Assembly (NCBI RefSeq): GCF_018524365.1
Contig: NZ_JAEKFT010000010.1
Span: forward strand, 1-64,000
DNA: 64,000 nucleotides
DNA from: Denitromonas iodatirespirans
Lineage (GTDB): Bacteria; Pseudomonadota; Gammaproteobacteria; Burkholderiales; Rhodocyclaceae
Direction of reading: 5' to 3'
In this document: one piece after another, positions 34,052-42,545 of the stretch
Layout: the number at the start of each line of letters is the position of its first letter
Position numbering within the stretch: position 1 is the first letter of the stretch
The notes under the pieces: generated by a model
Told to the model about the DNA's origin: nothing
The model's input: the letters and a program-made list of their open reading frames with translations, nothing else
Database searches by the model: none
Made by a program: the position numbers and the translations under genes

Positions 34052-35193
34052 ATTCGCATAGAGCAGATGTCGTCATTGTCGGCGGCGGGATCATGGGCGC
34101 CGCCACCGCCTTCTTTTTGCGCAAGCGCGGGGCGTCGGTGATCCTGCTCGAGCGGGGATTGATCGGCCAGCAGGCCAGCGGCACCAACTTCGGCAACGTG
34201 CGCCGGATGGGCCGCCCCGTGGAGCAACTGCCGCTGTCGAACCGCTCGCGCGAGAGCTGGCTGAAGTTCAAGGAATTGTTCGGTGAGGATGTCGAGCTGT
34301 TGCTGAATGGCCAGCTGCGCGTCGGCTTCACGCCGGAGCACGAAGAACGGATGGCAACCTATGCGCAGGATGCGAAGGACTTCGGCATGGGCATGCAGAT
34401 GATGGGCGGGAAAGCGCTGCGCGAACGCTTTCCGTACCTTGGGCCGGACATCACTGCGGGCTGCTATGCCCCTTTCGAGGGGCATGCGAATCCCCGCCTG
34501 GCGGCGCCGATCATCGGCCGGGCCGCGGTGCGCGAAGGCGCGCAAGTGTTCGAAAACACCGAAATCGTGAGTGTCGAAAAGGAAGGCGAGGACTTCCGCG
34601 TGAACGCCGCCGACGGCCGCACCTTTCGTGCGCCCGTGGCGCTGATCACCGCTGGCGCATGGGGAAATCTCATCAGCACCAGCTTCGGCGAACCTGTGCC
34701 GATGATCGCCAAAGCGCCGCAGATGTGCGTCACCGAACCAGTGCCTTACGTCATCGGGCCGTCCATTGGTGCCTTGATCGACGATCCCGATCAACTCGTC
34801 TACTTCCGCCAGGTTGCGCGCGGCAATATCGTCGTCGGCGGCGGCGGCCATGAGCTGGCGGACATCGAGAATCGGCGCGCCTACGTGAACCCGCGCAGAA
34901 CGCTGTTGAAGCTGAAGAATGCGCCGCGCGTGATGCCGGCATTCAATCGCCTGAGCATCATCCGCGTGTGGAGTGGCATCGAGGGCTACATGGAAGATAG
35001 CCGGGCGGTCATGGGGCCGAGCGCACGCGTGCCCGGCCTGTACTACGCGTTCGGCTTCTCCGGTCACGGTTTCCAGCTGGGACCGGGCGTGGGCGACGTG
35101 ATGGCGGAGCTGATCCATACCGGCGCCACGACTACCCCGATCGAGCACTACCACATCAGCCGCTTTGCCAAGCAAGCGATGCAGGCAGCCTGA
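34048..35193 (+). CDS. Substrate-oxidising FAD subunit (HcnC/OoxB-like, DAO family)
   Basis: This 381-aa flavoprotein has the FAD motif VVIVGGGIMGAATAFFLRKRG (about 8-28), ASGTNFGNVRRMGR and the C-terminal RVWSGIEGYMEDSRAVMGPS and YYAFGFSGHGFQLG motifs. This matches the beta subunits of opine, glycine, proline or hydroxyproline dehydrogenases. It most likely oxidises the secondary or primary amine of the imported compound. The ATG overlaps the preceding TGA. G+C is a little lower from here through the dehydratase gene, a possible sign that 34-38 kb has a different origin from 28-34 kb. Confidence 0.9.
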   Translation: MNSHRADVVIVGGGIMGAATAFFLRKRGASVILLERGLIGQQASGTNFGNVRRMGRPVEQLPLSNRSRESWLKFKELFGEDVELLLNGQLRVGFTPEHEERMATYAQDAKDFGMGMQMMGGKALRERFPYLGPDITAGCYAPFEGHANPRLAAPIIGRAAVREGAQVFENTEIVSVEKEGEDFRVNAADGRTFRAPVALITAGAWGNLISTSFGEPVPMIAKAPQMCVTEPVPYVIGPSIGALIDDPDQLVYFRQVARGNIVVGGGGHELADIENRRAYVNPRRTLLKLKNAPRVMPAFNRLSIIRVWSGIEGYMEDSRAVMGPSARVPGLYYAFGFSGHGFQLGPGVGDVMAELIHTGATTTPIEHYHISRFAKQAMQAA

Positions 35194-35229
35194 CATTCAT
35201 TCATTTCCCCAACGAATCGAGAACAGACC

Positions 35230-35982
35230 ATGTCGAATTTGCATGATGCCGCGGCCGTTCAGTCCACGCCGCGAACCTTCATCGATCTGCGCGCGTTTGC
35301 GCGCGACAAGCGCCAGGGCGTCACCCTGACGGCGTCGGCGGGGGAAGACCCCTTCCTGGCCAACCGCCGCCTGTTGGACTTCCCGCCCGGGCCCGTCACT
35401 GCAGGCGCCATCGCACTCGAAGCCGGCAACGGCGCGGTGCCGTGCCAGCCGGTGGATGAGTTCATCATCGTCTGCGAAGGCACGCTGACCCTGACCCAGC
35501 AAGGCCGCACCGTGGTGTTGGCGCCGGAAATGAGCGCGGTCATCCAGCACGGCGCCGAGTTCACCTGGTCGACCCAAGGGCCGGTATCGGTGATCTTCAT
35601 GCGCTACTACGGCAGCGAGCCGGGCGACCGCGCCATCGTGCCGATCGCGCAGAACCCCGAGTTCGGACCGTCGGGCGGACCCGCGGCCGAGCTGCTGCTC
35701 ACGCCGGCCCCGACATGCCGCAACCACACCGACCATGCGTCAAGCGACGGCGTGTTCCTCTGCGGCACCTGGGACTCGACCCCCTACCACCGTCGTCCGA
35801 TGACCTACCGCATCTACGAGCTCATGTATCTGCTCGAAGGCAGCGTGACCTTCGTGGATGAAACGGGACGCAGCGGCACCTTCTCGCGCGGCGACATCTT
35901 CATCGTCGAACAGGGCGCCCAGTGCAGCTGGGAGAGCCGCGAGAACGTGGCGAAGGTGTACGCGATTTATCGCCCGGCGTGA
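35230..35982 (+). CDS. Bicupin protein
   Basis: This 250-aa protein has two cupin barrels. The first has [27 protein letters not shown] and the second has [21 protein letters not shown] with [16 protein letters not shown]. The motifs resemble PF05899-type cupins, a group that includes ureidoglycine aminohydrolase-like and sugar- or amine-related enzymes. The usual metal histidines of the first cupin motif are mostly replaced by E and C, so a catalytic metal is uncertain. It sits between the dehydrogenase and the cyclodeaminase-like gene and probably acts on, or senses, a pathway intermediate. Confidence 0.75.
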   Translation: MSNLHDAAAVQSTPRTFIDLRAFARDKRQGVTLTASAGEDPFLANRRLLDFPPGPVTAGAIALEAGNGAVPCQPVDEFIIVCEGTLTLTQQGRTVVLAPEMSAVIQHGAEFTWSTQGPVSVIFMRYYGSEPGDRAIVPIAQNPEFGPSGGPAAELLLTPAPTCRNHTDHASSDGVFLCGTWDSTPYHRRPMTYRIYELMYLLEGSVTFVDETGRSGTFSRGDIFIVEQGAQCSWESRENVAKVYAIYRPA

Positions 35983-36008
35983 ATCTGAAGAAGGTGGAGG
36001 AGACAACA

Positions 36009-36998
36009 ATGAAGACGCTGCTGCTCAAAAAAGAAGAAGTCAGCCGCTTGATCTCCATGAAGGAAGTCATCGGCACGGTCGAAGAGGCATACAGGGCGTT
36101 CAGCAGCGGCCAGGTGGCTCAGCCACCGTATATCGGGATTCATCTGCCGAACGGGGGCGAAATCGATTTCAAGCTCGGTTATTTCACGGGCAACGAAATC
36201 ATCTCCATGAAGGCGTCTTCCGGCGCCCTGCCCGACAACCCGCGGCTCTACGGAGTGCCCAGCGGCATGGGAACCGTCCTGCTGTTCGACGCCCGGAACT
36301 GCTTCCTGATCTGCGTGATGGACGGCAGCCTGCTCACCGGCCTGCGCACCGGGGCATGTGGTGCCGTTTCGGCAAAGGTGCTGGCGCGGAAGAATGCCAG
36401 GACGGTTACGTCGATCGGCACCGGGAACCAGGCCAGGATGCAGATCCGGGCCATGACCGAGGTCATGAAGATCGAGCAGATCCATGCCTGGGACCACCAC
36501 CCGGAAACGCTGGCCAAGTACAAGGCGGATATCGAGGCCGAGTTCGACATCCCCGTGATCATGGCGGGCTCCGCGAAGGACGCCGTCGAGCAGGCCGACA
36601 TCCTGATCACCACGACCCGCGGAAAAGGGTCGCTGGTGGACGCGAGCTGGGTAAAGCCCGGCACGCACATCGTGGCGATCGGCACCGACATGAAGGGCAA
36701 GCAGGAATTCGATCCCGAGATCTTCCGGAACGCGAAGATCGTCAATGACTCGATCGCGCAGTGCATCGACAAGGGCGAGACCTTTCATCCGCTGAATCGC
36801 GGAATCATCACCCGAGACGATATTCACGCAGAGATCGGCGAGATCCTGCTGGGCAAAAAGCCGGGAAGAGAAAACGATGAGGAGATCACCATTTTCGATT
36901 CCACCGGAATGGCCATCCAGGACAACACCACCGCGAACAAGATTTACCAGAATGCTATCGAGAACAAGGTCGGCACCTTCTTCGAGTTCATTGCATGA
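36009..36998 (+). CDS. Ornithine cyclodeaminase / mu-crystallin family protein
   Basis: This 329-aa NAD(P)-binding protein has the N-terminal dimerisation domain ([20 protein letters not shown]), the substrate-side motifs [15 protein letters not shown]-like and [19 protein letters not shown], and a Rossmann motif [17 protein letters not shown] (about 132-148). Family members include ornithine cyclodeaminase, imine (ketimine, iminosuccinate) reductases and opine-type dehydrogenases. With the dehydratase-family gene next door it recalls the EutB/EutC pair of ectoine use and the BhcB/BhcD pair of the beta-hydroxyaspartate cycle. GGAGGAG precedes the ATG. Confidence 0.85.
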   Translation: MKTLLLKKEEVSRLISMKEVIGTVEEAYRAFSSGQVAQPPYIGIHLPNGGEIDFKLGYFTGNEIISMKASSGALPDNPRLYGVPSGMGTVLLFDARNCFLICVMDGSLLTGLRTGACGAVSAKVLARKNARTVTSIGTGNQARMQIRAMTEVMKIEQIHAWDHHPETLAKYKADIEAEFDIPVIMAGSAKDAVEQADILITTTRGKGSLVDASWVKPGTHIVAIGTDMKGKQEFDPEIFRNAKIVNDSIAQCIDKGETFHPLNRGIITRDDIHAEIGEILLGKKPGRENDEEITIFDSTGMAIQDNTTANKIYQNAIENKVGTFFEFIA

Positions 36999-37065
36999 CT
37001 TCGATCGAAACGCTCTTCGTTTCTTTGAAGCATTCAAATATGAAATCCGAACGGAAATAGACACC

Positions 37066-38037
37066 ATGCGCAACTACCCCACCATCCAGGACATCCGCGA
37101 AGCCCGGGAACGGCTGAGGCCCCACATCAAGCACACCCCCTTGCTGCGCGGCGAAAAGATCGAGAAGGCCGTTGCTTGTCAGCTCTACCTGAAACCTGAA
37201 ACCCTGCAGATTACCGGGGCCTTCAAGATCCGCGGCGCGCTCAACAAGACCCTTTCGCTTCCGCGCGAAGCGATCGCCAACGGCATCATCGCTACCTCCT
37301 CCGGCAATCACGCCCAGGGCCTTGCTTACGCCGCCAGGATGCTGGGCGTGAAGGCGATCCTGGTGCTCCCGGTCACCACGCCGAAAATCAAGATCGCCAA
37401 TACGGAAGCCCTCGGGGCGGAAGTCGTCCTGTTCGATGGGGATACGGCGGCCCGGTGGAAAAGGGTGTACGAAATCGCCGAAGAGATGAACTACGCCACG
37501 GTCCACGCGTTCGAGGATCCCATGGTCATGGCCGGTCAGGGAACGATCGGCCTGGAGATCCTGGAAGACCTGGAAGACGTGGACACGGTGATCATTCCCA
37601 TGGGCGGCGGCGGCCTGATTTCGGGCATCGCCACTGCCCTCAAGGAAACGAAACCGTCGGTGCGTGTCATCGGCGCCGAGCCGGCCTTGACGCCCAAGTA
37701 CTTCCACAGCCGCAAGAATGGGGAACGCACCTCGCTTCCCTTGCAGAACACGATTGCGGACGGTTTGCGGATCAGTGTCCCGGGCCAGAACCCGTATCCC
37801 ATCATCGAAAAGTACGTGGATGAGATCGTTCTCGTCGACGACGAGCACATCATCGCGGGCATGCGCGCGCTTGCCAAGGACGCGAAATTGATCGCGGAGC
37901 CCGCCGCCTCGATCGGCATCGGCGCCTTGCTGGCCGGCGCCATCAAGGTCAAGCCGGACGAGAAAGTCTGCGCGGTATTGACCGGCGGAAACTGGGATCT
38001 GTGCGACCTTGCCGAAATTTACGCACGTAGTGAGTAG
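37066..38037 (+). CDS. Threonine/serine dehydratase family PLP enzyme
   Basis: This 323-aa fold-type II PLP enzyme has the Schiff-base Lys in TGAFKIRGALN (Lys about 54), the substrate loop SSGNHAQGLAYAA (about 77-89), the phosphate-binding PMGGGGLISGIA and the end motif AVLTGGNWDL. It lacks a C-terminal ACT regulatory domain, so it is the short catabolic type. It should eliminate water or ammonia from a hydroxy or diamino acid to make a 2-keto acid. The true substrate could be threonine, serine, 3-hydroxyaspartate or a ring-derived intermediate. ATG 37066 is chosen by family alignment; a longer frame from 36877 overlaps the previous gene. Confidence 0.88.
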   Translation: MRNYPTIQDIREARERLRPHIKHTPLLRGEKIEKAVACQLYLKPETLQITGAFKIRGALNKTLSLPREAIANGIIATSSGNHAQGLAYAARMLGVKAILVLPVTTPKIKIANTEALGAEVVLFDGDTAARWKRVYEIAEEMNYATVHAFEDPMVMAGQGTIGLEILEDLEDVDTVIIPMGGGGLISGIATALKETKPSVRVIGAEPALTPKYFHSRKNGERTSLPLQNTIADGLRISVPGQNPYPIIEKYVDEIVLVDDEHIIAGMRALAKDAKLIAEPAASIGIGALLAGAIKVKPDEKVCAVLTGGNWDLCDLAEIYARSE

Positions 38038-38054
38038 AGGCTGAGGAGGTCTCC

Positions 38055-38489
38055 ATGGACGCCCAACCGATCGCCTATGGCGTTACCCATCGCCTCCCGG
38101 CGCGCGCCCGCGCCGCGGACGGCGAGGCCCGAGCGGCGGCCGGCGCCGTCGCTCGGGTCAAGCAGTTCATCGAGGACAACTTCCGCGAGCCGATCAGCCT
38201 CGACGGGCTCGCCGCCCTCGTCGGCCTCACCCGCTTCAGCCTGGCCAAGCATTTCCGCCAGCGGGTCGGCGTGTCGCCCTATCGCTACGTCTGCGAGGTG
38301 CGGGTGCGTCATGCGAAACGGATGATGACCCAGGGCTGCCGCCCGACCGATGTGGCCAGCGCGGTCGGTTTCTTCGACCAGAGCCACCTCGCCCGGCACT
38401 TCAAGCGGGCCTGCGGCATGACCCCCCGCGAATACATGTCGCGACAAGTGCGCCCCCGGCCCAAATCCAGCCACGCGCCCATGGACTGA
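38055..38489 (+). CDS. Short AraC-family transcriptional regulator (DNA-binding domain only)
   Basis: This 144-aa protein consists almost entirely of the two helix-turn-helix units of AraC regulators: EPISLDGLAALVGLTRFSLAKHF (about 48-70) and RPTDVASAVGFFDQSHLARHFKR (about 94-116), ending TPREYMS. There is no ligand-binding domain, only about 35 alanine- and arginine-rich residues in front. It may act without a ligand or depend on another protein. It is the last gene of the opine-type operon, 17 bp after the dehydratase gene, with TGAGGAGG before the ATG. Confidence 0.87.
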   Translation: MDAQPIAYGVTHRLPARARAADGEARAAAGAVARVKQFIEDNFREPISLDGLAALVGLTRFSLAKHFRQRVGVSPYRYVCEVRVRHAKRMMTQGCRPTDVASAVGFFDQSHLARHFKRACGMTPREYMSRQVRPRPKSSHAPMD

Positions 38490-38875
38490 CGGACGTCTCC
38501 AGAGAGAAAACGGCTCCCTTTTCCTTGGGGCGGCCCCTTCGACCCCCCAAGGACTTTTCATCTCTGGAGGCCGTCGTTCCCTGCGGAACGGCAGCCTCCT
38601 TTTTTCTTCGCCAGCACGCGGGCCGGCGCGGCGGCCCCATCGCATACGCCGGTGAGCTCGATGGCGAGGTATGACTCTGGGGTTCCGTGGCGTGGCTGAG
38701 AATCGGCAAAACATGGACCGAACAACTCGCTCGCGACAGACCCCGCAGAAAGTGTCACGCATGTTCCAGATCGAAAAGGAATCTGCTCGCATCTCCTGGC
38801 AATAAGGCATCTGCGCAGGGTTGATCTCCATAGACTTGAATCCACCAACCCACCCACCTGCAGGAGATCAAGCAA
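38490..38875. other. Intergenic region with repeat remnant, terminator and HAD promoter
   Basis: About 385 bp. A fragment of the GC-rich repeat (CTTGGGGCGGCCCC, then CCCCCCAAGG) is at about 38524-38551 and the terminator is at 38567-38606. The rest should hold the promoter of the downstream HAD operon, but I could not assign -35/-10 boxes. Confidence 0.5.
38567..38606 (+). terminator. Rho-independent terminator of the ABC/dehydrogenase operon
   Basis: GAGGCCGTCGTTCC and GGAACGGCAGCCTC form a 14-bp stem with two mismatches and a CTGC loop (38567-38598), followed by a run of seven T. It lies about 80 bp after the AraC gene stop and should end the long rightward operon. Confidence 0.8.
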
Positions 38876-39580
38876 ATGCCATTCAAACCGAAATTCATCA
38901 GCTTCGATTGCTACGGGACGCTCATCAACTTCGAAATGGGGCCGACCGCAAAGAAACTCTTCGACGATCGCGTGCCGGCCGATCGGATGCCGGCTTTCCT
39001 GGAAAGCTTCCGCTACTACCGTCTCGATGAAGTGCTGGGTGAGTGGAAACCCTTCTTCAACGTGGTGGAAAATTCCATTCAACGGGCGTGCAAGGCCCAC
39101 GGCGTCGAGTACCGTCCGTCCGATGCGATCGCCCTGTACGACGCCGTCCCGACCTGGCAGCCCCATCCGAACGTCGTCGAGACGCTCGAGGCCATCGCGC
39201 CCCATGTGCCGCTGGTGATCCTGTCGAACTCGATGGTCGATCTGATCCCGGCCAGCGTCGCCCACCTCAAGGCCCCCTTCCACGCCGTGTACACCGCCGA
39301 GGAAGCACGCGCCTACAAGCCGCGGGCCCAGATCTTCGAATACATGTTCGATCAACTCGGCTGCGGGCCGGAGCAGATGGTGCACGTCTCGTCGAGCTTC
39401 CGTTACGACCTGATGACCGCGTGCGATCTGGGATTCATGGGCCGAGCCTTCATCGACCGCGCCCACGAGCCCGCCTGCGACGGCTATGGTGCCAAGCGCT
39501 TGACCGACATTCGCCAACTCCCCGGTCTGCTCGGGCTCGATTTTCCGGCCCAGACCGCCACGACGAAACGAGTCGCATGA
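38876..39580 (+). CDS. HAD hydrolase, haloacid dehalogenase type II family (third paralogue)
   Basis: This 234-aa protein has the motifs FDCYGTLINFEMG (nucleophile Asp near 11), VILSNSMVDL, AYKPRAQIFEY and SSSFRYDLMTACDLG. It is clearly homologous to the two HAD genes at 22.7 and 24.6 kb but well diverged. The C-terminus is longer by about 12 residues. Its TGA overlaps the ATG of the kinase gene, so it is translationally coupled to an amino-alcohol kinase-like protein. A phosphatase role on the phosphorylated compound is possible, but dehalogenase activity cannot be excluded. CAGGAGATC precedes the ATG. Confidence 0.87.
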   Translation: MPFKPKFISFDCYGTLINFEMGPTAKKLFDDRVPADRMPAFLESFRYYRLDEVLGEWKPFFNVVENSIQRACKAHGVEYRPSDAIALYDAVPTWQPHPNVVETLEAIAPHVPLVILSNSMVDLIPASVAHLKAPFHAVYTAEEARAYKPRAQIFEYMFDQLGCGPEQMVHVSSSFRYDLMTACDLGFMGRAFIDRAHEPACDGYGAKRLTDIRQLPGLLGLDFPAQTATTKRVA

Positions 39581-40644
39581 TGGCCGACGATCATCCGATC
39601 GCGGCAGCGGCGCTGAGCACGGCAGCCCCCAGCCTCACCCCGGACGCGGTGGGGGCCCTGGCCCGCCGTCTCTACGACATCGAAGGGAGCGTCAAGTCAC
39701 TGGCCGGCGAGCGCGACCAGAACTGCTGCATCGAGACCGCGGACGGCAGCCGCTACGTGTTCAAGATCAGCAACCCCTCCGAGTCGGTCTCGGTGGTCGA
39801 CTTCCAGATCGGTGCGCTCGAGCACATCGCCCGCGTCTCGCCCGATCTGCCGGTACCCCGGGTCGTGCGAACGCTCGGCGGCCGGACGCGCGACACGGTG
39901 ACCTTGCCCGGCGGCGTGCCGACCACGGTACGGATGCTGACCTATCTCGACGGCATCCAGATCCGTGAGACGCCGCGCACCGCCGGGCAGCGCCGGGCCA
40001 TGGGGGCATTCCTGGCCCGATTGAACCTCGCGCTGCGCGATTTCTCGCATCCTGCGGCAACGCACGACCTGCTCTGGAATGTCTCCGCAGCGCACCGGCT
40101 CACCGCCAAGTTCGATGCCATCGACCCGGGCCCGCGTCGCGCGCTCGTCGAGTCGTTCATGAAGCGCTTCACCGATCATGTCCTGCCGCGCCTCAGCTCG
40201 GTGAGGGCGCAGGTGATCCACAACGACTACCACCTCTACAACGTGCTGGTCGCGCCCGACGATCATGAGCGCATCCAGGGGGTCATCGACTTCGGCGACA
40301 TGCTGCATGCGCCGCTGGTCGGCGAACTCGGCACCGCGGCGGCCTTTCACATGACCGGTTGCGACGACCCGTTCGAGGGGCCGGCGCAGTTCGTCGGCGC
40401 CTATCACGCGATTCTGCCGCTGGTCGAGGTGGAGCAGGAGATCGTCGCCGACCTCATGGCCACCCGCCACCTCATCACCGCGCTGATCTCGGAATGGCGC
40501 GCCAAGCGCTACCCCGAGAACCGCGCCTACATCATGCGCCACAACCCCGCCGCCTGGGAGGCGCTGTCCCAGTTGGCCGACCTGTCGCGCAACGAGATAC
40601 GCGACCGGCTGCTGGCCGAAGCGCGCGAAATACACATTGGATAA
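39577..40644 (+). CDS. APH-family kinase, hydroxylysine-kinase-like
   Basis: This 355-aa protein of the aminoglycoside phosphotransferase/choline kinase fold has the catalytic loop VIHNDYHLYNVLV (about 213-225, HxDxxxxN form), the metal-binding VIDFGDM and an N-lobe NCCIETADGSRYVFKISN. With a PLP phospho-lyase-like gene directly downstream, the closest functional parallel is the pair hydroxylysine kinase (AGPHD1) and phosphohydroxylysine or phosphoethanolamine phospho-lyase (AGXT2L). It would phosphorylate the hydroxyl of an amino alcohol or hydroxy amino acid. Specificity is inference from the pairing. Confidence 0.82.
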   Translation: MMADDHPIAAAALSTAAPSLTPDAVGALARRLYDIEGSVKSLAGERDQNCCIETADGSRYVFKISNPSESVSVVDFQIGALEHIARVSPDLPVPRVVRTLGGRTRDTVTLPGGVPTTVRMLTYLDGIQIRETPRTAGQRRAMGAFLARLNLALRDFSHPAATHDLLWNVSAAHRLTAKFDAIDPGPRRALVESFMKRFTDHVLPRLSSVRAQVIHNDYHLYNVLVAPDDHERIQGVIDFGDMLHAPLVGELGTAAAFHMTGCDDPFEGPAQFVGAYHAILPLVEVEQEIVADLMATRHLITALISEWRAKRYPENRAYIMRHNPAAWEALSQLADLSRNEIRDRLLAEAREIHIG

Positions 40645-40654
40645 GGAAGAGACG

Positions 40655-42007
40655 ATGAAAAGCACCACCGACCTCAACATGGTCAACGCCTACATCCCCG
40701 GGCGCGTCGACGTGGGTCCCGCCACTGCGGCGATGATCGAGCGACGCGACGCCCTGCTCGGCCCGGCCTATCGGCTGATGTACGAGCATCCGCTGCACAT
40801 CGTGCGCGGCGAAGGCGTGTGGCTGATCGATCCGCAAGGCCGCCGTTACCTCGACATCTACAACAACGTGGCCTCCCTCGGGCACTGCCATCCGGCCGTG
40901 ACCGAAGCGATCTGCACGCAGGTAAAAACGCTCGCGACCAACACCCGCTATCTGCACGACACCATCCTCGAGCTGGCCGAACGCCTGCTCGCGACCGTGC
41001 CCGAGACCGACTTGGCCCATCTCATGCTGACCTGCACCGGCAGCGAGGCCAACGACGTCGCCTATCGTATCGCCCAGGTCCGCACCGGCGGCACCGGTGT
41101 GATCGTGACCGACACCGCCTATCACGGCTTCACCGACGCCGTGTCGAAATTCTCGCCGTCGCTGGGCGTGACGGTCGATCTCGGCGCCCACGTTCGCACG
41201 GTCCCGGCACCGCGCCTCTATCATGCCGAGGGAGCCGACCTCTCCGAACGCTTCACGCGGGATGTCGAGGCGGCGATCGCCGACCTGAAGCGTCACGGCA
41301 TCAAGCCGGCGATGCTCCTTGTCGACTCGGTGTTCACCAGCGATGGCATCCTCCCCGAACCGGCGGGCTTCCTGAAGGGCGCGGTCGACGCGATCAAGCG
41401 CGCCGGCGGCCTCTTCATCGCCGACGAGGTCCAACCCGGCTTCGGCCGCACCGGCGAGCACATGTGGGGTTTCCAGCGTCATGGTGTCATCCCGGACATC
41501 GTCACCATGGGCAAGCCGATGGGCAATGGACAACCCGTCGCGGGACTGCTGGCCACCGCCGACGCGCTGGCGGAGTTCGGCAAGAACTCGCGCTACTTCA
41601 ACACCTTCGCCGGCAACACCGTGTCCTGCGCGGCGGCACTCGCGGTGCTGGATACGATCGAAAAGGAAGGCCTGGTGCAGCATGCGGCCCGGGTCGGGAC
41701 CATCCTGCGCGAGGGCATCGCCGAGCTTGCCAGCCGGCACGAGGCGATCGGCGACGTGCGCGGCGTGGGCATGTTCGTCGGCGTGGAACTGGTCGCCGAC
41801 CGCGCATCGCGCGCGCCCGACCGCGAGCTCACCACCCGGGTGGTCAATCGCATGCGCGACAAAGGCGTGCTGCTCAGCGCCTGCGCGATGGGGCACAATG
41901 TGCTCAAGATTCGACCGCCGCTGGTGCTGTCGGCGGAACAAGCCGGCATGGTGATCGAAGTGCTCGACGAGGCCTTGAGCTCAGCACGTTCGACCAGACC
42001 GGGGTAA
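40655..42007 (+). CDS. Class III PLP enzyme, probable phospho-lyase (AGXT2L-like)
   Basis: This 450-aa protein has the aminotransferase fold: GVWLIDPQGRRYLDIYNNVASLGHCHP, LTCTGSEANDVAYR, FIADEVQPGFGRTGEHMWGF with the PLP Asp, and the Schiff-base Lys (about 287) in TMGKPMGNGQPVAG. The (V/I)TMGKP(M/I)GNG(H/Q)P form, YNNVASLGHCHP and EHMWGFQ are features I associate with ethanolamine-phosphate and phosphohydroxylysine phospho-lyases rather than ordinary omega-transaminases. With the kinase it would split a phosphorylated amino alcohol into aldehyde, ammonia and phosphate. An ordinary transaminase remains possible. GAAGAG precedes ATG 40655. Confidence 0.82.
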   Translation: MKSTTDLNMVNAYIPGRVDVGPATAAMIERRDALLGPAYRLMYEHPLHIVRGEGVWLIDPQGRRYLDIYNNVASLGHCHPAVTEAICTQVKTLATNTRYLHDTILELAERLLATVPETDLAHLMLTCTGSEANDVAYRIAQVRTGGTGVIVTDTAYHGFTDAVSKFSPSLGVTVDLGAHVRTVPAPRLYHAEGADLSERFTRDVEAAIADLKRHGIKPAMLLVDSVFTSDGILPEPAGFLKGAVDAIKRAGGLFIADEVQPGFGRTGEHMWGFQRHGVIPDIVTMGKPMGNGQPVAGLLATADALAEFGKNSRYFNTFAGNTVSCAAALAVLDTIEKEGLVQHAARVGTILREGIAELASRHEAIGDVRGVGMFVGVELVADRASRAPDRELTTRVVNRMRDKGVLLSACAMGHNVLKIRPPLVLSAEQAGMVIEVLDEALSSARSTRPG

Positions 42008-42038
42008 GCGCAACCCACACTGATGCGAGTATCGACGC

Positions 42039-42545
42039 ATGCGATCTTCAGCATCCCTGGACCCGTTCGACATCAAGATCCTCGTGCATCTCCAGCGCGA
42101 GGGACGCTGTTCGAATGTCGAACTGGCCTCGGCCATCGGCCTGAGCGAAAGCCCGTGCCTGTCCCGGACCAAACGGCTCCAGGAGATCGGCGTGATCCGG
42201 GGCTACGGCGCGGATGTCGCGCTGGAGAAGCTGGGCAGCTACGTGATCGTGTTTTCCGAGGTGACCCTCGGCAGCCATCACGTCCCGGATTTCCGCAAGT
42301 TCGACGCCGGGGTGAGCAAGTACCCCGAAATCGTCGAGTGCTACAACGTCAGCGGCGGCTACGATTTTCTGCTGAAGATCGTGGCGCCGAGCATTGCCTA
42401 CTTTCAGGCGCTGATGGACCGACTGTTGGAGGACGATATCGGCATCGTGAAGTTCTCCAGCCGGATCGTATTGCGTCAGCCGATCGACCGACGCGAGTAT
42501 CCGCTCAGCATTCTGTTGACTGGGGCGCCAAGCTGGGAGGAGTGA
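42039..42545 (+). CDS. Lrp/AsnC family transcriptional regulator (second)
   Basis: This 168-aa protein has an N-terminal HTH (LDPFDIKILVHLQREGRCSNVELASAIGL, LSRTKRLQEIGVIRGYG) and a RAM domain (YVIVFSEVTLGSH, YNVSGGYDFLLKIVA). It is similar throughout to the regulator at 16417-16914, including ECxxVSGGxDxLxK. It is encoded 31 bp after the phospho-lyase gene and probably controls that operon in response to an amino acid intermediate. A clear Shine-Dalgarno is not visible. Confidence 0.9.
   Translation: MRSSASLDPFDIKILVHLQREGRCSNVELASAIGLSESPCLSRTKRLQEIGVIRGYGADVALEKLGSYVIVFSEVTLGSHHVPDFRKFDAGVSKYPEIVECYNVSGGYDFLLKIVAPSIAYFQALMDRLLEDDIGIVKFSSRIVLRQPIDRREYPLSILLTGAPSWEE

Noticed and set aside
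14072-38037. A complete ectoine/hydroxyectoine degradation pathway (DoeABCD/EutBC-like families: M14 deacylase, Lrp, class III aminotransferase, aldehyde dehydrogenase, OCD and dehydratase genes)
   Set aside because: No ectoine hydrolase (M24-peptidase type) or EutA-like racemase gene was found, the M14 protein lacks the NHGDEYEG motif I associate with DoeB, and the genes lie in separate units with opine-type genes between.
36009-38037. Beta-hydroxyaspartate cycle (BhcB/BhcD) assignment for the dehydratase and OCD-family pair
   Set aside because: The aldolase and glyoxylate aminotransferase of that cycle are absent from the neighbourhood and the dehydratase has the TGAFKIRGA form common to many threonine dehydratases, so only family-level calls were kept.
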